From an uncultured Psychrobacter sp. (lineage in GTDB: Bacteria; Pseudomonadota; Gammaproteobacteria; Pseudomonadales; Moraxellaceae), in contig NZ_CANKZC010000002.1 of NCBI RefSeq assembly GCF_947488565.1, forward strand, positions 496,001-560,000: 64,000 nt of DNA, read 5' to 3'. Positions 27,380-37,563 of the stretch are shown here, in pieces; position 1 is the stretch's first letter, and the number at the start of each line of letters is the position of its first letter. The notes beneath the pieces are model-generated. The model was not told where the DNA came from. It saw only the letters and a list, made by a program, of their open reading frames with translations, and did not search any database. The translations under genes were made by a program, and so were the position numbers.

Positions 27380-29083
27380 ATGTCTACTACATTTGGTGGA
27401 TTAGCACAGCAGCTAACTCATGCAGGGATTGTGAGTGAAGCAAACATGCAGACTGCTCAGACTGAATCAAAGCAGCAGCAACTCAGTCTCGTATCATATT
27501 TAGTAGAGCACAATATGGCCAATGCCTATCAGCTTGCTCAGTTGATGGCGCAGTCTTTTGGCGATCCGCTGTTTGATCTTAATGTCCTTAGTAATGATGT
27601 TATTCCAAAAGATCTGGTAGACGAGAAGATTGTACGTAAGTTTAATGCGCTGCCTATCTTTAATCGCGGACAGCGATTATTTGTGGCCTTAAGTGATCCT
27701 ACTCGTATTGATGCTATTGATGCCATTGCCTTTAATTCTCGGCTGTCAGTTGAGACAGTAGTAGTCGAAGAAGACAAGCTTAAAAAACGTATTGATAGCA
27801 TTTATGCAGACACCATGCAAAGTTTTGACAGTTTCGCTGATGGCGACTTGAGTGTCGACTTTGAAGATACAGAAGAAGGTGACAGCGGTGAAACCACACT
27901 TGCTGACGGTGTCGATGAAGCCCCTGTTGTGAAATTTGTAAATAAAATGCTGGTAGATGCGATTCGTATGGGAGCGTCCGATTTGCATTTCGAGCCCTAT
28001 GAAAAATCTTATCGCGTGCGCTTTCGAGTCGATGGTGTGATGGAAAAAATAGCAAATCCGCCCGTACAGCTGGCGGGTAAAATTGCAGCTCGTCTCAAAG
28101 TGATGTCACAAATGGATATCTCAGAGCGGCGCATACCACAAGACGGCCGTATTAAGCTTAAACTGTCCAAAAATAAAGCGATTGATTTTCGTGTGAACTC
28201 GTTGCCAACCTTATTTGGTGAAAAGGTGGTACTCCGTATTTTAGATCCTTCTGCTGCAAAGCTTGGCATTGATGCTTTGGGTTATGAGCCTGATCAAAAA
28301 GAGATGTTTTTAGAAGCGCTTCATAAGCCGCAAGGTATGCTATTGATTACTGGACCGACAGGCTCTGGTAAAACGGTATCGTTATACACCGGTATCAATA
28401 TTTTGAATACTGGAGCGACCAACATCTCCACCGCTGAAGATCCTGTTGAGATTAACCTTGAGGGTATCAATCAGGTCAATGTGAATTCGAAAGTAGGCCT
28501 AACATTCTCTAATGCTCTAAAATCATTTTTGCGTCAAGATCCAGATATTGTCATGGTTGGTGAGATTCGTGATCTCGAAACGGCTGAGATTGCTATTAAG
28601 GCAGCTCAGACAGGGCATATGGTTCTCTCAACACTACATACCAATTCAGCGCCTGAAACCTTAACGCGTTTACGCAATATGGGCGTTGCCTCCTTTAATA
28701 TTGCCACCTCTGTCAACTTAGTTATTGCTCAGCGACTGGCGCGACGCTTATGCAAAAACTGTAAGACCGCTCTTAACGTACCAAGACAAAGCTTACTTGA
28801 GCTTGGCTTTACTGATGCTGACTTAGATGATCCAAATCACAACATTTATGAGCCTGTTGGTTGTAACGAGTGCCGCGAAGGCTATAAAGGCCGTGTTGGT
28901 ATTTATGAAGTCATGAAAGTCGACCCAAATATCTCACGTATCATCATGGAGGACGGTAATGCCATCGATATTAAAGATGCCGCACTCAAAAACGGTTTTC
29001 GTGATTTGCGACGTTCGGGCATTTTAAAAGTACTTCAAGGTGTCACTAGCATACAAGAGATGATGCGAGTCACTTCTGAATAA
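27380..29083 (+). CDS. pilB: Type IV pilus extension ATPase PilB
   Basis: A 567-residue secretion-type hexameric ATPase that powers pilus assembly. An N-terminal MshE/GspE-like domain (about 1–145) precedes the ATPase core: Walker A GPTGSGKT near 325–332, Asp box and Walker B (DPDIVMVGEIRD near 385–396), His box, and a zinc site of two cysteine pairs (CKNC near 458 and CNEC near 495). The start has an AAGGAG ribosome binding site. It is the first gene of a pilBCD–coaE series on the plus strand; no pilin gene is in the window. Confidence 0.97.
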   Translation: MSTTFGGLAQQLTHAGIVSEANMQTAQTESKQQQLSLVSYLVEHNMANAYQLAQLMAQSFGDPLFDLNVLSNDVIPKDLVDEKIVRKFNALPIFNRGQRLFVALSDPTRIDAIDAIAFNSRLSVETVVVEEDKLKKRIDSIYADTMQSFDSFADGDLSVDFEDTEEGDSGETTLADGVDEAPVVKFVNKMLVDAIRMGASDLHFEPYEKSYRVRFRVDGVMEKIANPPVQLAGKIAARLKVMSQMDISERRIPQDGRIKLKLSKNKAIDFRVNSLPTLFGEKVVLRILDPSAAKLGIDALGYEPDQKEMFLEALHKPQGMLLITGPTGSGKTVSLYTGINILNTGATNISTAEDPVEINLEGINQVNVNSKVGLTFSNALKSFLRQDPDIVMVGEIRDLETAEIAIKAAQTGHMVLSTLHTNSAPETLTRLRNMGVASFNIATSVNLVIAQRLARRLCKNCKTALNVPRQSLLELGFTDADLDDPNHNIYEPVGCNECREGYKGRVGIYEVMKVDPNISRIIMEDGNAIDIKDAALKNGFRDLRRSGILKVLQGVTSIQEMMRVTSE

Positions 29084-29203
29084 TAGCTGCCCAACGCTGA
29101 TCATTATGTAACACATAAGAGCACTCAAACCACTATTTAAACAACATTTATCACACAACGCTGATTAAAACATATAGATTACGAAAAACTTGAGGGTAAA
29201 GAC

Positions 29204-30427
29204 ATGGCACAAGCTAAGACTGATATGCTATTAGACTTTGTCTATGATGGAGTCAATCGGCGTGGACAAAAGATTAAAGGTGAAACCACAGGTCGCAGTT
29301 TAGAGATTGCAAAAGCGACGCTGCGTAAACAAGGTATCACAGTCAAAACGATTAAGAAAAAACCTAAGCCCTTATTTACCGTAAAAAAAGCCATCAAACC
29401 TATCGATATTGCCATCTTTGCGCGTCAATTAGCTACTATGATGAAGGCTGGTGTTCCCTTGACTCAGTCGTTTGAGATTGTCGCTGATTCGCTGGATAAT
29501 CCAAGCATGAAAGACTTGGTCCTGCAAATCAAAACCGATATTGAAGCTGGCGGCACCTTTGCCTCAGCACTACGCAAGCATCCGCGCTATTTTGACGATC
29601 TGTTTTGCTCTCTTGTAGACTCTGGTGAGCAGTCAGGTGCGCTTGAGACTATGCTTGAGCGTGTCGCTACCTACAAAGAAAAAAGCGAGCTTCTTAAAGC
29701 TAAAATCAAGAAGGCCATGAAATACCCTATCGCTGTAATCGTAGTAGCTATAATCGTCACCATCATCCTACTGATTAAGGTAGTTCCTGTTTTCTCGGGT
29801 CTATTTGAATCTTTTGGTGCAGAACTACCCGCTTTTACGCAGATGGTTGTCGGTATGTCAGACTGGATGCAGGCCTGGTGGTTTATTCTTATCATTGCCA
29901 TTGGTGGTAGTATTGTTAGCTTTACAGAAGCCAAAAAACGCTCTAAAAAGTTTCGTGATTTTCTTGATCGTGCTACTTTAAAGGCGCCCATATTCGGCAA
30001 TATTGCTTACCAAGCTGTTATCGCTCGTTTCGCGCGCACGCTGTCTACTACCTTCGCTGCTGGTGTACCCTTGATTGATGCTTTAGACTCCACTGCAGGC
30101 GCTGCCAATAATGTGGTGTTTTATGATGCCATTCAACAGATCAAAAACGATGTATCAACCGGTCAACAGTTGCAGTTTTCGATACGTACGACTAACCTGT
30201 TCCCAAGCTTAGCGATCCAAATGGTCGGTATTGGTGAAGAATCAGGTAGCTTAGAAGAGATGCTTGATAAGGTAGCCGTATATTATGAAAACGAAGTTGA
30301 TAATGCCGTTGATGGTTTGACCAGCTTGATGGAGCCATTAATTATGGCGGTGCTAGGGGTTTTAGTAGGTGGTTTGGTCATTGCCATGTACTTACCAATT
30401 TTCCAGATGGGTTCAGTAGTAGGGTAG
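29204..30427 (+). CDS. pilC: Type IV pilus inner-membrane platform protein PilC
   Basis: A 407-residue polytopic protein with two T2SSF domains (about 70–195 and 275–395), each ending in hydrophobic helices (AVIVVAIIVTIILLI near 178 and a final VLGVLVGGLVIAMYLPIFQ). It couples the PilB motor to pilin insertion. It shows the family's FARQLATMMKAGVPLTQSFE and its repeat FARTLSTTFAAGVPLIDAL. It lies 120 bp after pilB and 7 bp before pilD. Confidence 0.97.
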   Translation: MAQAKTDMLLDFVYDGVNRRGQKIKGETTGRSLEIAKATLRKQGITVKTIKKKPKPLFTVKKAIKPIDIAIFARQLATMMKAGVPLTQSFEIVADSLDNPSMKDLVLQIKTDIEAGGTFASALRKHPRYFDDLFCSLVDSGEQSGALETMLERVATYKEKSELLKAKIKKAMKYPIAVIVVAIIVTIILLIKVVPVFSGLFESFGAELPAFTQMVVGMSDWMQAWWFILIIAIGGSIVSFTEAKKRSKKFRDFLDRATLKAPIFGNIAYQAVIARFARTLSTTFAAGVPLIDALDSTAGAANNVVFYDAIQQIKNDVSTGQQLQFSIRTTNLFPSLAIQMVGIGEESGSLEEMLDKVAVYYENEVDNAVDGLTSLMEPLIMAVLGVLVGGLVIAMYLPIFQMGSVVG

Positions 30428-30434
30428 CAAATTG

Positions 30435-31334
30435 ATGCAATTGTTAGAATTATTACAAAGTAATATGACCTTGGCACTCGTTGTATTTGCAATATTAGGT
30501 CTGTGTATAGGCAGTTTTTTAAATGTCGTGATACATCGCATACCGCTGATGATGATTCATAGCTGGCGACAAGAATGCAGTCAGTTTATGTCTCAGCAAG
30601 TAGATATGCCACATGAGCACACTAAAGCGATAACGGATGTTACGACGAGAGATACGCCCATTACTTTGAGTAGACCAGCATCACGCTGTCCTCACTGTGC
30701 GCATCAAATAAAATGGTATGAGAATATACCTTTAGTAAGTTGGCTTGTACTACGTGGTCGTTGCTCTGATTGTAGCGCAGCGATTGGTATACGCTATCCT
30801 ATCGTAGAGCTAGTCACTGCGTTACTATCAGCATTGGTTATCTATCAATTTGGCGTCACAGCTGCTGGCTTGTCTGCTCTCATTTTGGTATGGACATTAA
30901 TTGCCTTAACCGGTATCGATTTTGATACGCAGCTACTACCTGATCGACTGACTTTTCCATTAGCAGGATTGGGATTAGCAGTCAATTCTCAAAGCTGGTT
31001 TGTCTCCCCCACCCAATCGATTTGGGGACTATTGCTAGGATTTTTATCGTTATGGATAGTGGTCAAGGTGTTTTATCTTATTACCAAAAAGCATGGTATG
31101 GGACAAGGTGATTTTAAATTATTAGCGGTATTAGGGGCTTGGCTTGGACCTACGATGCTACCGTTAATTATTCTATTGTCGTCTTTACTTGGCTCAATTG
31201 TCGGTATTACCTTGATGAAAAAGCACGGAGAGAGCCAGCCTTTTGCTTTTGGACCTTACATCGCAATCGCTGGAATAATTGCTCTTCTCTATGGCTCTGA
31301 TATTGTTAATTGGTATTTAAATATGTATGTTTAA
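30435..31334 (+). CDS. pilD: Prepilin peptidase/N-methyltransferase PilD
   Basis: A 299-residue polytopic aspartic protease that cleaves prepilin leaders and methylates the new N-terminus. It has an N-terminal cytoplasmic zinc domain (CPHC near 86 and CSDC near 111) and the two catalytic aspartates in GIDFDTQLLPD (near 160) and GMGQGDFKLL (near 222). The ATG at 30435 is chosen over an adjacent TTG. Spacing to pilC indicates cotranscription. It also processes type II secretion pseudopilins where present. Confidence 0.96.
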   Translation: MQLLELLQSNMTLALVVFAILGLCIGSFLNVVIHRIPLMMIHSWRQECSQFMSQQVDMPHEHTKAITDVTTRDTPITLSRPASRCPHCAHQIKWYENIPLVSWLVLRGRCSDCSAAIGIRYPIVELVTALLSALVIYQFGVTAAGLSALILVWTLIALTGIDFDTQLLPDRLTFPLAGLGLAVNSQSWFVSPTQSIWGLLLGFLSLWIVVKVFYLITKKHGMGQGDFKLLAVLGAWLGPTMLPLIILLSSLLGSIVGITLMKKHGESQPFAFGPYIAIAGIIALLYGSDIVNWYLNMYV

Positions 31335-31494
31335 TATAGAATTACAATATAACAAACGAATGCTTATATCTTTATCGGTGGTACGCGTTAAGCTAGTTGA
31401 TTAATGACGATTGTTTGATAAGAACAACCAATTCATTAGTACTAATGTTCATAATTGTCTTTTCTACCAACTTACGAGCCAATAAGTCACTGCT

Positions 31495-32178
31495 ATGTCA
31501 ATATATTCTGAAACGCCTGTACATAAACGCCAACAAGCTAAAATACAGAACAAGACCTTAGTGGTTGGGTTAACAGGCGGTATCGGTAGTGGTAAGTCTG
31601 CCGCCAGCGATTGGTTTGCAGCACAGGGAATTGACATTATTGATGCCGATGTGATTGCTCATGAAGTAGTAAAGAAAGGCAGCCCTACTTTGCGTAAGAT
31701 TCAAAAAAAGCTTGGAGAATGGGTAATTGATGCAGAGGGTCACATGGACCGTGCAGCAGTACGCACACACGTGTTTGCCAATCCTGCCGCGCTTATTGAT
31801 CTTGAAGCCATTACCCACCCTGCTATTCGCGAGGCTGCAAAACAACAACTGGCAGCAAGCACTTCACCCTATGTTATATTGTCAGCCCCACTACTCATTG
31901 AGGCCGCAGAAGCAGGTCTTGCTAACTTATGCCAACGTATTTTAGTCATTGATGTAGATGAAGAGACGCAACTTGCGCGTGCCAGTCTGCGTGATGAACA
32001 AAGTATAGTGAAAATAAAAGCCATCATGGCAAACCAACTTCACCGTACTGAACGTAATCACCATGCTGATGATTTGGTGGTAAACGAAGAAGACTTAGCA
32101 AGCTTACATCAACAGCTAGAGCCACTGCACCAAACGTACCTCAAGCTTGCCCAGCAGCTAAAGTACGCTGGCGATTGA
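31495..32178 (+). CDS. coaE: Dephospho-CoA kinase
   Basis: A 227-residue P-loop kinase performing the last step of CoA synthesis. It carries VGLTGGIGSGKSAASDWF (P-loop, about 25–42), DADVIAHEVV and LEAITHPAIRE. It is some 20 residues longer than E. coli CoaE because of an N-terminal extension before the first strand. Following pilD is a conserved gammaproteobacterial association. Its 3' end overlaps the convergent rlmB by 38 bp. Confidence 0.96.
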   Translation: MSIYSETPVHKRQQAKIQNKTLVVGLTGGIGSGKSAASDWFAAQGIDIIDADVIAHEVVKKGSPTLRKIQKKLGEWVIDAEGHMDRAAVRTHVFANPAALIDLEAITHPAIREAAKQQLAASTSPYVILSAPLLIEAAEAGLANLCQRILVIDVDEETQLARASLRDEQSIVKIKAIMANQLHRTERNHHADDLVVNEEDLASLHQQLEPLHQTYLKLAQQLKYAGD

Positions 32179-32911
32179 TTTCGTAAAGCGCCATACCAGT
32201 AGCCACACTCACATTAAGGCTTTGTAAATTACCGTGCTCATTGCCTGACATAGGTATGTATACCAGCTCATCACAGCTTTCTGTGGTCAATCGACGCATG
32301 CCCTCACCTTCTGACCCCATAATTAAAGCTGTTTTTCCTGTCAAATCAGCAGCATATATAGGCTTAGCTGTCTCATTTAATGCCGTACCGAATACAAAAA
32401 CGCCTGCATCCTTAATACGCGTCAGCGTACGCGCTAGATTGGTTACACTAACAATAGGCATCATCTCAGCTGCACCTACCGATACTTTAGCGACTGTCGG
32501 AGTCAAACTTGCTGCATGATGCTTTGGACATATCACTGCATCCACACCCATAGCGACAGCTGTACGTAAGCAGGCACCAAAGTTGTGCGCATCCGTAATC
32601 TGATCAAGTACCAATAATAAGCATTGATTGCGCCCAATAACGTTATCTAATAATCCTTCATCTGCAAATCCTAATGGACGAGCATGTAATACAACCCCTT
32701 GATGCTGAGGACTACCGCATAGTTGCGTCAGCTTATCTTTTTGCGTTGGCTGCATGCTAATGCCATTTGCCTGTGCTTGCGCGATAATGTCTTTTACATG
32801 ACTGTCGTTTTCGCGCCCTTGTTGTACAAATAAGCTCAATGCATCAAGTGAACGATGCTCAAGCAAAGCTTCGATGGCGTGAATACCATAGAAATAACTG
32901 GGTTTTGCCAT
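32141..32911 (-). CDS. rlmB: 23S rRNA (guanosine-2251-2'-O)-methyltransferase
   Basis: A 256-residue SpoU-type knotted methyltransferase that modifies G2251 in the P loop of 23S rRNA. N-terminal L30-like substrate domain (about 1–80, YFYGIHAIEALLEH); catalytic domain motifs LVLDQITDAHNFGACLRTA, ALIMGSEGEGMRRLT and IPMSGNEHGNLQSLNVSVATG at the knot. The 3' end overlaps coaE on the opposite strand. Confidence 0.96.
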   Translation of the reverse strand: MAKPSYFYGIHAIEALLEHRSLDALSLFVQQGRENDSHVKDIIAQAQANGISMQPTQKDKLTQLCGSPQHQGVVLHARPLGFADEGLLDNVIGRNQCLLLVLDQITDAHNFGACLRTAVAMGVDAVICPKHHAASLTPTVAKVSVGAAEMMPIVSVTNLARTLTRIKDAGVFVFGTALNETAKPIYAADLTGKTALIMGSEGEGMRRLTTESCDELVYIPMSGNEHGNLQSLNVSVATGMALYEINRQRTLAAGQA

Positions 32912-33035
32912 AATAGGCCTACTAAGAAATTGAATATCGCTAATATGATATAAGTTGGGATAACACGATGTCTATCTGTCTCTACAGAAATTTATCGAAT
33001 ATGATTACAGTAAAGCGGTACCTACCTTGTGAATA

Positions 33036-33371
33036 CTACCCTTCTAAATGGCAGACATATTGTACAATCTCTTCAGTACGCAGATTGAAGCTGCTATTGC
33101 CTTCAACCACGAACGATTGACCAGCGCGGTAGTAGCTAAACTCCTCATCGCCCTCTATTTTGACTTCACATTCACCGCTAATGATCTCGATACGCTCTGA
33201 GGTATTGGTACTAAAGTGGTATCGTTCAACGGTATTGTCACAAGGTAAAATGACACCCAATGTTTTATGCCGGCCATCTTCGAACATAATAGTATGACTT
33301 GAGCAGCGCCCGTCATACGTTACTGTAGCCTGAGCATTGACCGTTACGTTAGTATATTGTGCCGCTGACAT
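33036..33371 (-). CDS. ppnP: Pyrimidine/purine nucleoside phosphorylase
   Basis: A 111-residue cupin-fold protein of the PpnP (formerly DUF1255) family, which phosphorolyses several nucleosides to base and ribose 1-phosphate. It shows VTYDGRCSSHTI, KTLGVILPC and the cupin strand ERIEIISGECEVKIEGDEEF. It is a little longer than E. coli PpnP (94). Monocistronic. Confidence 0.93.
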   Translation of the reverse strand: MSAAQYTNVTVNAQATVTYDGRCSSHTIMFEDGRHKTLGVILPCDNTVERYHFSTNTSERIEIISGECEVKIEGDEEFSYYRAGQSFVVEGNSSFNLRTEEIVQYVCHLEG

Positions 33372-33881
33372 AGTGGCTTCCTTATCAAATAATTATAGCT
33401 AAACTAAAAAATAAGTGTCTTATGACATTACAGTTTACATCTTCATACTGAACATAGCTTATTTTAAAACAACTGCTTTTAATATAGTTATTATTAAATA
33501 AGCAGATTATATTACTGGTTTGATAACCTAACCGCTTATAGACTCAAGTTTTACCTAGGCACATCTTATCTTCGACAGACTATTATGTGTACATACTGTG
33601 GCATAAGTTTATGATTGAGTGAGTTTATGCTACCACATTATCTCTAAAAAGTTTGTTACAGCGCTGCTGAAAATATTATCTATTCACCAAACTGACCATC
33701 TTCTAGTACCCTTAAATAATTGCTATGTATACCAATATTGATATAATTTGCTAGGGTTATGACCATTAATTAATTCCTCATTTAGTTTAGAATAAGACAC
33801 CAAACACAGTTGCTTTTCACAGACCTTATCGTTAGTCTAACTAAGATTACCAATGCCAATTGCCTACCATGAGAGACTTTA
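33372..33881. other. Divergent intergenic region, 510 bp
   Basis: AT-rich spacer between ppnP and recN with stop codons in all frames. The recN promoter must lie here. No SOS-box-like palindrome was recognised, consistent with Moraxellaceae, which lack canonical LexA. Confidence 0.45.
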
Positions 33882-35561
33882 ATGCTTTTATCGTTAACCT
33901 TATATCAGTTTGCGCTGATTGCTGAACATGAGCTGAGCATGGCTGAAGGCTTTAATGTCATTACTGGTGAAACAGGCGCAGGAAAATCGTTGCTACTAGA
34001 TGCATTATCGCTTTGCATCGGTGAACGAGCAGACAGTGCCATGGTCAGACATGGTGCGGCTCACGCCGATATCTACGCGCAGTTTGATGTGACAAATAAT
34101 GCTGTTGTGTCCGACTGGTTTACTGAGCATGAGCGCTCTTTAGATGAGCCTGAGATATTGATTCGTCGTCAGCTAAGTAACAGCGGGCGCTCAAAAGCTT
34201 GGTTGAATGGGACGCCTGTGAGCCTAGCCGAATTGAAAAGTTTGGGTGCACTACTCGTCAACATTCATAGTCAGCATGCACAGCAAGCGCTACTAAAGCC
34301 GCAATTTGTGGTGCAATGGCTTGATGAGATGGCAAAATTAACTCCTCTAGCAGCGCAAACAGCGAGCAGTTACCAGCACTATCAACAGCTAAAACGTCAA
34401 GCGGATGAAATCGCTAGCCGCGAAGCCCAGCGTCAAGACCGTATTCAACTGCTACAAAACCAATTGGCAGATATTGCACCGTTATTGGCTGTCGACTATC
34501 ATGATGTCGAAGCTGAGCATGAAGAGCTGTCTAACATAGAGGCCTTAATGACAGAGGCCAGTCATGGTTTGCACTTACTCGATAACGATAGTGATGAGCC
34601 TGATGTCATGACCTTACTTGGTCAAGCGATTAAACTGTGTGACCATCAAATAGGGGTCAGCCAAACCTTTGGGCAAGCCTCAGAGCAACTACATCTTGCG
34701 CAGCAGCAGATCACTGAAGTGACTGCTCTACTTTCAGATTATGCCGAACAACAACTTCCTGATCCTGAGCGCTTGCAAACCTTAGACAGCCTGATAAGTC
34801 TTGGCCATCGTCTATCGCGCAAACACAATTTACCGGCAAACGACTTAATTTCTGAAGCCCATTTGTGGCAGCAACAGTTAGAACAGTTAGAAAACGAGCC
34901 TAGTAGTGATGTGTTGGCTGCACAAATCGAAGATGCTTGGCAAGCGTACCTGCAGCTTGCGACCAAGTTAAATGAGCAGCGTTCAAAAGCGGCACCCGTG
35001 GTCAGTGAGCAGCTTATTCAGCAACTACAGCCCCTTGCTTTGCCTAACGCTCGCTGTGAGTTTGTCTTTACTAAAAAGGCGAATCCCAGTCTTTATAATG
35101 CGCAAGGCTGTTATGATATTGACCTATTGTTTAGCGCCAACGTTGGTATGCCGATGCAGCCGCTACACAAAATTGCCTCAGGTGGTGAGCTGTCGCGCAT
35201 GGCGCTGGTCATGCAAGTATTGCAAGCGACGAGTGCGGATAACAATGCTGCCAAACCGATGCTAGTCTTTGACGAGGTGGATGTCGGTATCAGTGGCGGT
35301 ACTGCCCAGGTAGTAGGCGAATTATTGCGTAGCCTTGGACAGACACAACAGCTGCTAGCAATTACCCATCAGGCTCAAGTCGCCGCCCAAGCACATCAGC
35401 ATATTTTAGTGCAAAAGCATCACAATGAGCAGACGCAAAGTGAGCTTATTATTTTGACCAAAGATGCGCAGGTAAATGAGCTGGCACGTATGTCAGGCGG
35501 GGTTACTATTACTGATGTCACTCGTGACCATGCCCGTAGTTTGCTAACTGGTATCAAGTAA
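33882..35561 (+). CDS. recN: DNA repair protein RecN
   Basis: A 559-residue SMC-like ATPase for double-strand break repair. Walker A GETGAGKS is at 29–36, a long coiled-coil middle spans about 160–370, then the signature KIASGGELSRMALVMQVL and Walker B MLVFDEVDVGISGG, and the D-loop region ITHQAQVAAQAH. Length matches E. coli RecN (553). Transcribed alone. Confidence 0.97.
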   Translation: MLLSLTLYQFALIAEHELSMAEGFNVITGETGAGKSLLLDALSLCIGERADSAMVRHGAAHADIYAQFDVTNNAVVSDWFTEHERSLDEPEILIRRQLSNSGRSKAWLNGTPVSLAELKSLGALLVNIHSQHAQQALLKPQFVVQWLDEMAKLTPLAAQTASSYQHYQQLKRQADEIASREAQRQDRIQLLQNQLADIAPLLAVDYHDVEAEHEELSNIEALMTEASHGLHLLDNDSDEPDVMTLLGQAIKLCDHQIGVSQTFGQASEQLHLAQQQITEVTALLSDYAEQQLPDPERLQTLDSLISLGHRLSRKHNLPANDLISEAHLWQQQLEQLENEPSSDVLAAQIEDAWQAYLQLATKLNEQRSKAAPVVSEQLIQQLQPLALPNARCEFVFTKKANPSLYNAQGCYDIDLLFSANVGMPMQPLHKIASGGELSRMALVMQVLQATSADNNAAKPMLVFDEVDVGISGGTAQVVGELLRSLGQTQQLLAITHQAQVAAQAHQHILVQKHHNEQTQSELIILTKDAQVNELARMSGGVTITDVTRDHARSLLTGIK

Positions 35562-35729
35562 AGACCTATTGCTAGTATGCATCCTTATTTTAAAAGTGGG
35601 ATGGTAAAATAGTTCATACTTTACGTCTATTGCTTATGATAACGATGCCATTCCTATATTGCTTTTTTGTTTAGTATCACCATATAGTAGTGTCTCACCT
35701 TTTATATTACTTATATTATATTTGTCTTT

Positions 35730-36293
35730 ATGTCCAAAGCTAATTTGACCCATCACTTCTTAATTGCCGCTCCTGACTTGTCAGACCCAAGGTTTGAGCG
35801 GGCGCTTATTTATATTTGTCGTCATGATAAACAAGGCGCTTTAGGGTTGATGGTGAACCGTCCCCTTGAGCAGGCACGTGTGGGTAAACTGCTAGAAGAT
35901 TTGAACATCGATGTGACCAACCCTCAAATTATGGAAGACTTAGCACTAGAAGGCGGCCCGATGTATCCTGAGGTAGGATTTGTATTACATACGGGTCAAC
36001 CGGAGTGGGCATCGTCGTTTGCCATCTCAGAGAACGTCTGTATCACTACCAGTCAAGATATCTTACAGCGTATCGCGGCAGGGCAAGGTATTGGGCACTA
36101 CCACTTATGCTTAGGACATGCCAGCTGGAACAAAAAACAGCTCGAGCGTGAGCTTAAAGACGGCGACTGGTTGGTATGCCCCGCCGACTTAACATTGTTA
36201 TTTGATACGCCGTTTGAAGAGCGCTGGCAGCTCGCCGCTGAGAAAATCGGGGTTAATTTTGATTATCTCAGTAGTGATATTGGTCATGCATAA
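35730..36293 (+). CDS. YqgE/AlgH family protein
   Basis: A 187-residue protein of the UPF0301 family, with [20 protein letters not shown] and [18 protein letters not shown] at the N-terminus, LEGGPM, and GYASWxxxQLExEL-like [19 protein letters not shown]. Its molecular role is not established, although AlgH influences alginate regulation in Pseudomonas. It immediately precedes ruvX, the standard gammaproteobacterial pairing, 68 bp apart. Confidence 0.94.
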   Translation: MSKANLTHHFLIAAPDLSDPRFERALIYICRHDKQGALGLMVNRPLEQARVGKLLEDLNIDVTNPQIMEDLALEGGPMYPEVGFVLHTGQPEWASSFAISENVCITTSQDILQRIAAGQGIGHYHLCLGHASWNKKQLERELKDGDWLVCPADLTLLFDTPFEERWQLAAEKIGVNFDYLSSDIGHA

Positions 36294-36361
36294 GGTATTT
36301 GTCATGGCAGAGTCTCATCCTATTAGATTGGACCTCATGGAAATAGGAGATACATAGAGTG

Positions 36362-36883
36362 ATGGTAGAGTCTGATCCTTCTCTTGAAGCTGTTGGCACG
36401 GCTATATCGGAACCTGAGATTAAGCCGCATCTTATCTTGGCCCTAGATTATGGTGTCAAAAAAATGGGAATGGCACTTGGTAATACTGTGACCGAGACTG
36501 CCCGCGCATTTGATATCTTGGCCATGAACAATGGACAGCCAGACTGGGACAATCTATTGGGCATTATTAAGGTTTGGGGAGTTACCCAAGTGCTCGTCGG
36601 ACTCCCTTTAAATATGGACGGTAGTAGCTCTATGCTCTCAAAACGGGCGCACAAATTTGCGCGTCGCTTGGCTCATAGATTAATGGAGCAGCGCCTGCCT
36701 GCAAAAGTGACACTATGTGATGAGCGTCTAACTTCTATGGCTGCAAGAGAGATCGCTTGGGAAAACGGTTGGATTCGAAATGAGCGTGACCCAATCGACG
36801 ACATCTCTGCCTGTATTTTATTATCAACGTACTTTACCGACCCAAATAGCAGCATGGCCATCAGTGCAATAAAACCTGATTAG
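36362..36883 (+). CDS. ruvX: Holliday junction resolvase-like pre-16S rRNA nuclease RuvX/YqgF
   Basis: A 173-residue RNase H-fold protein. It shows LALDYGVKKMGMALGNTV (first catalytic Asp), VLVGLPLNMDGSSSML and a late CDERLTSMAARE and DDISACILLSTYF with acidic residues. In E. coli YqgF trims the 5' end of 16S rRNA. It has an N-terminal extension of about 25 residues relative to the 138-residue E. coli protein. The ATG at 36362 follows AGGAGA 11–16 nt upstream; an overlapping GTG at 36359 is a weaker choice. Confidence 0.93.
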   Translation: MVESDPSLEAVGTAISEPEIKPHLILALDYGVKKMGMALGNTVTETARAFDILAMNNGQPDWDNLLGIIKVWGVTQVLVGLPLNMDGSSSMLSKRAHKFARRLAHRLMEQRLPAKVTLCDERLTSMAAREIAWENGWIRNERDPIDDISACILLSTYFTDPNSSMAISAIKPD

Positions 36884-37012
36884 TTGAATCATTAGACAGT
36901 CGAATGTTGCACTCATTCAAAGACGATGTTCTGACTCAATTCTATGCTCTGTCTAAGCATACCGCTGTTAAATAAAGTCTTATAAACCTTTACGAACAAA
37001 TGACTGATCGTT

Positions 37013-37543
37013 ATGACCAATGTTTCAGACCAACCAACGCAATACGGTTTTGCCCCGCTTGCTATCGCACGTATTAAAGGTGCACAGCGTGCCAATCAAA
37101 TAGCGATTTATCTTATTTACGCTGCTATTATCGCTTTTATGGTCTTTGGCACCATTGCTAGTATTAAAGCATTCCATGACAATCAGCTACTATATCGACT
37201 GTTTTTTAATCTGCCTTATGCGCTGATAGCATTGACCATACCTATCACTATTTATGACGGTTTTGTCATTTACCGTTATCGCTTAAACCAACCTTCGATG
37301 ATTGCTTTAAGCATTGGTGTATCTACAGTCGTACTGGTCGGCGGGCTGTTATTCGCTGATACTGCCTGGTTGGGACTGGCATCGTGGCTTGGAGTGGCGT
37401 TTTTATTTAAAGCAAACTTTAAGCGCTTTTTTAACTTTTTGGAAGCCGAAGCAGAAACTGAAGAAGAGCTTGGAAACGAACATGTAACTGATGAAAAGTT
37501 GCCCCAAGCTCCTAAAGAGTCTTCAATCGACAGCAATTTCTAA
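37013..37543 (+). CDS. Membrane protein of unknown function
   Basis: A 176-residue protein with about four hydrophobic segments (near 27–50, 63–83, 93–114 and 118–135) and a Glu-rich acidic C-terminal tail of 35 residues (EAEAETEEELGNEHVTDEK). I recognise no family. It lies 21 bp upstream of tusA and probably shares its transcript. No catalytic or metal-binding motif is visible. Confidence 0.75.
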   Translation: MTNVSDQPTQYGFAPLAIARIKGAQRANQIAIYLIYAAIIAFMVFGTIASIKAFHDNQLLYRLFFNLPYALIALTIPITIYDGFVIYRYRLNQPSMIALSIGVSTVVLVGGLLFADTAWLGLASWLGVAFLFKANFKRFFNFLEAEAETEEELGNEHVTDEKLPQAPKESSIDSNF

Positions 37544-37563
37544 ATTTACTACTTATTTTTAAT

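Noticed and set aside
33372..33881. SOS box upstream of recN
   Set aside because: No CTG-N10-CAG-type palindrome was found in the spacer.
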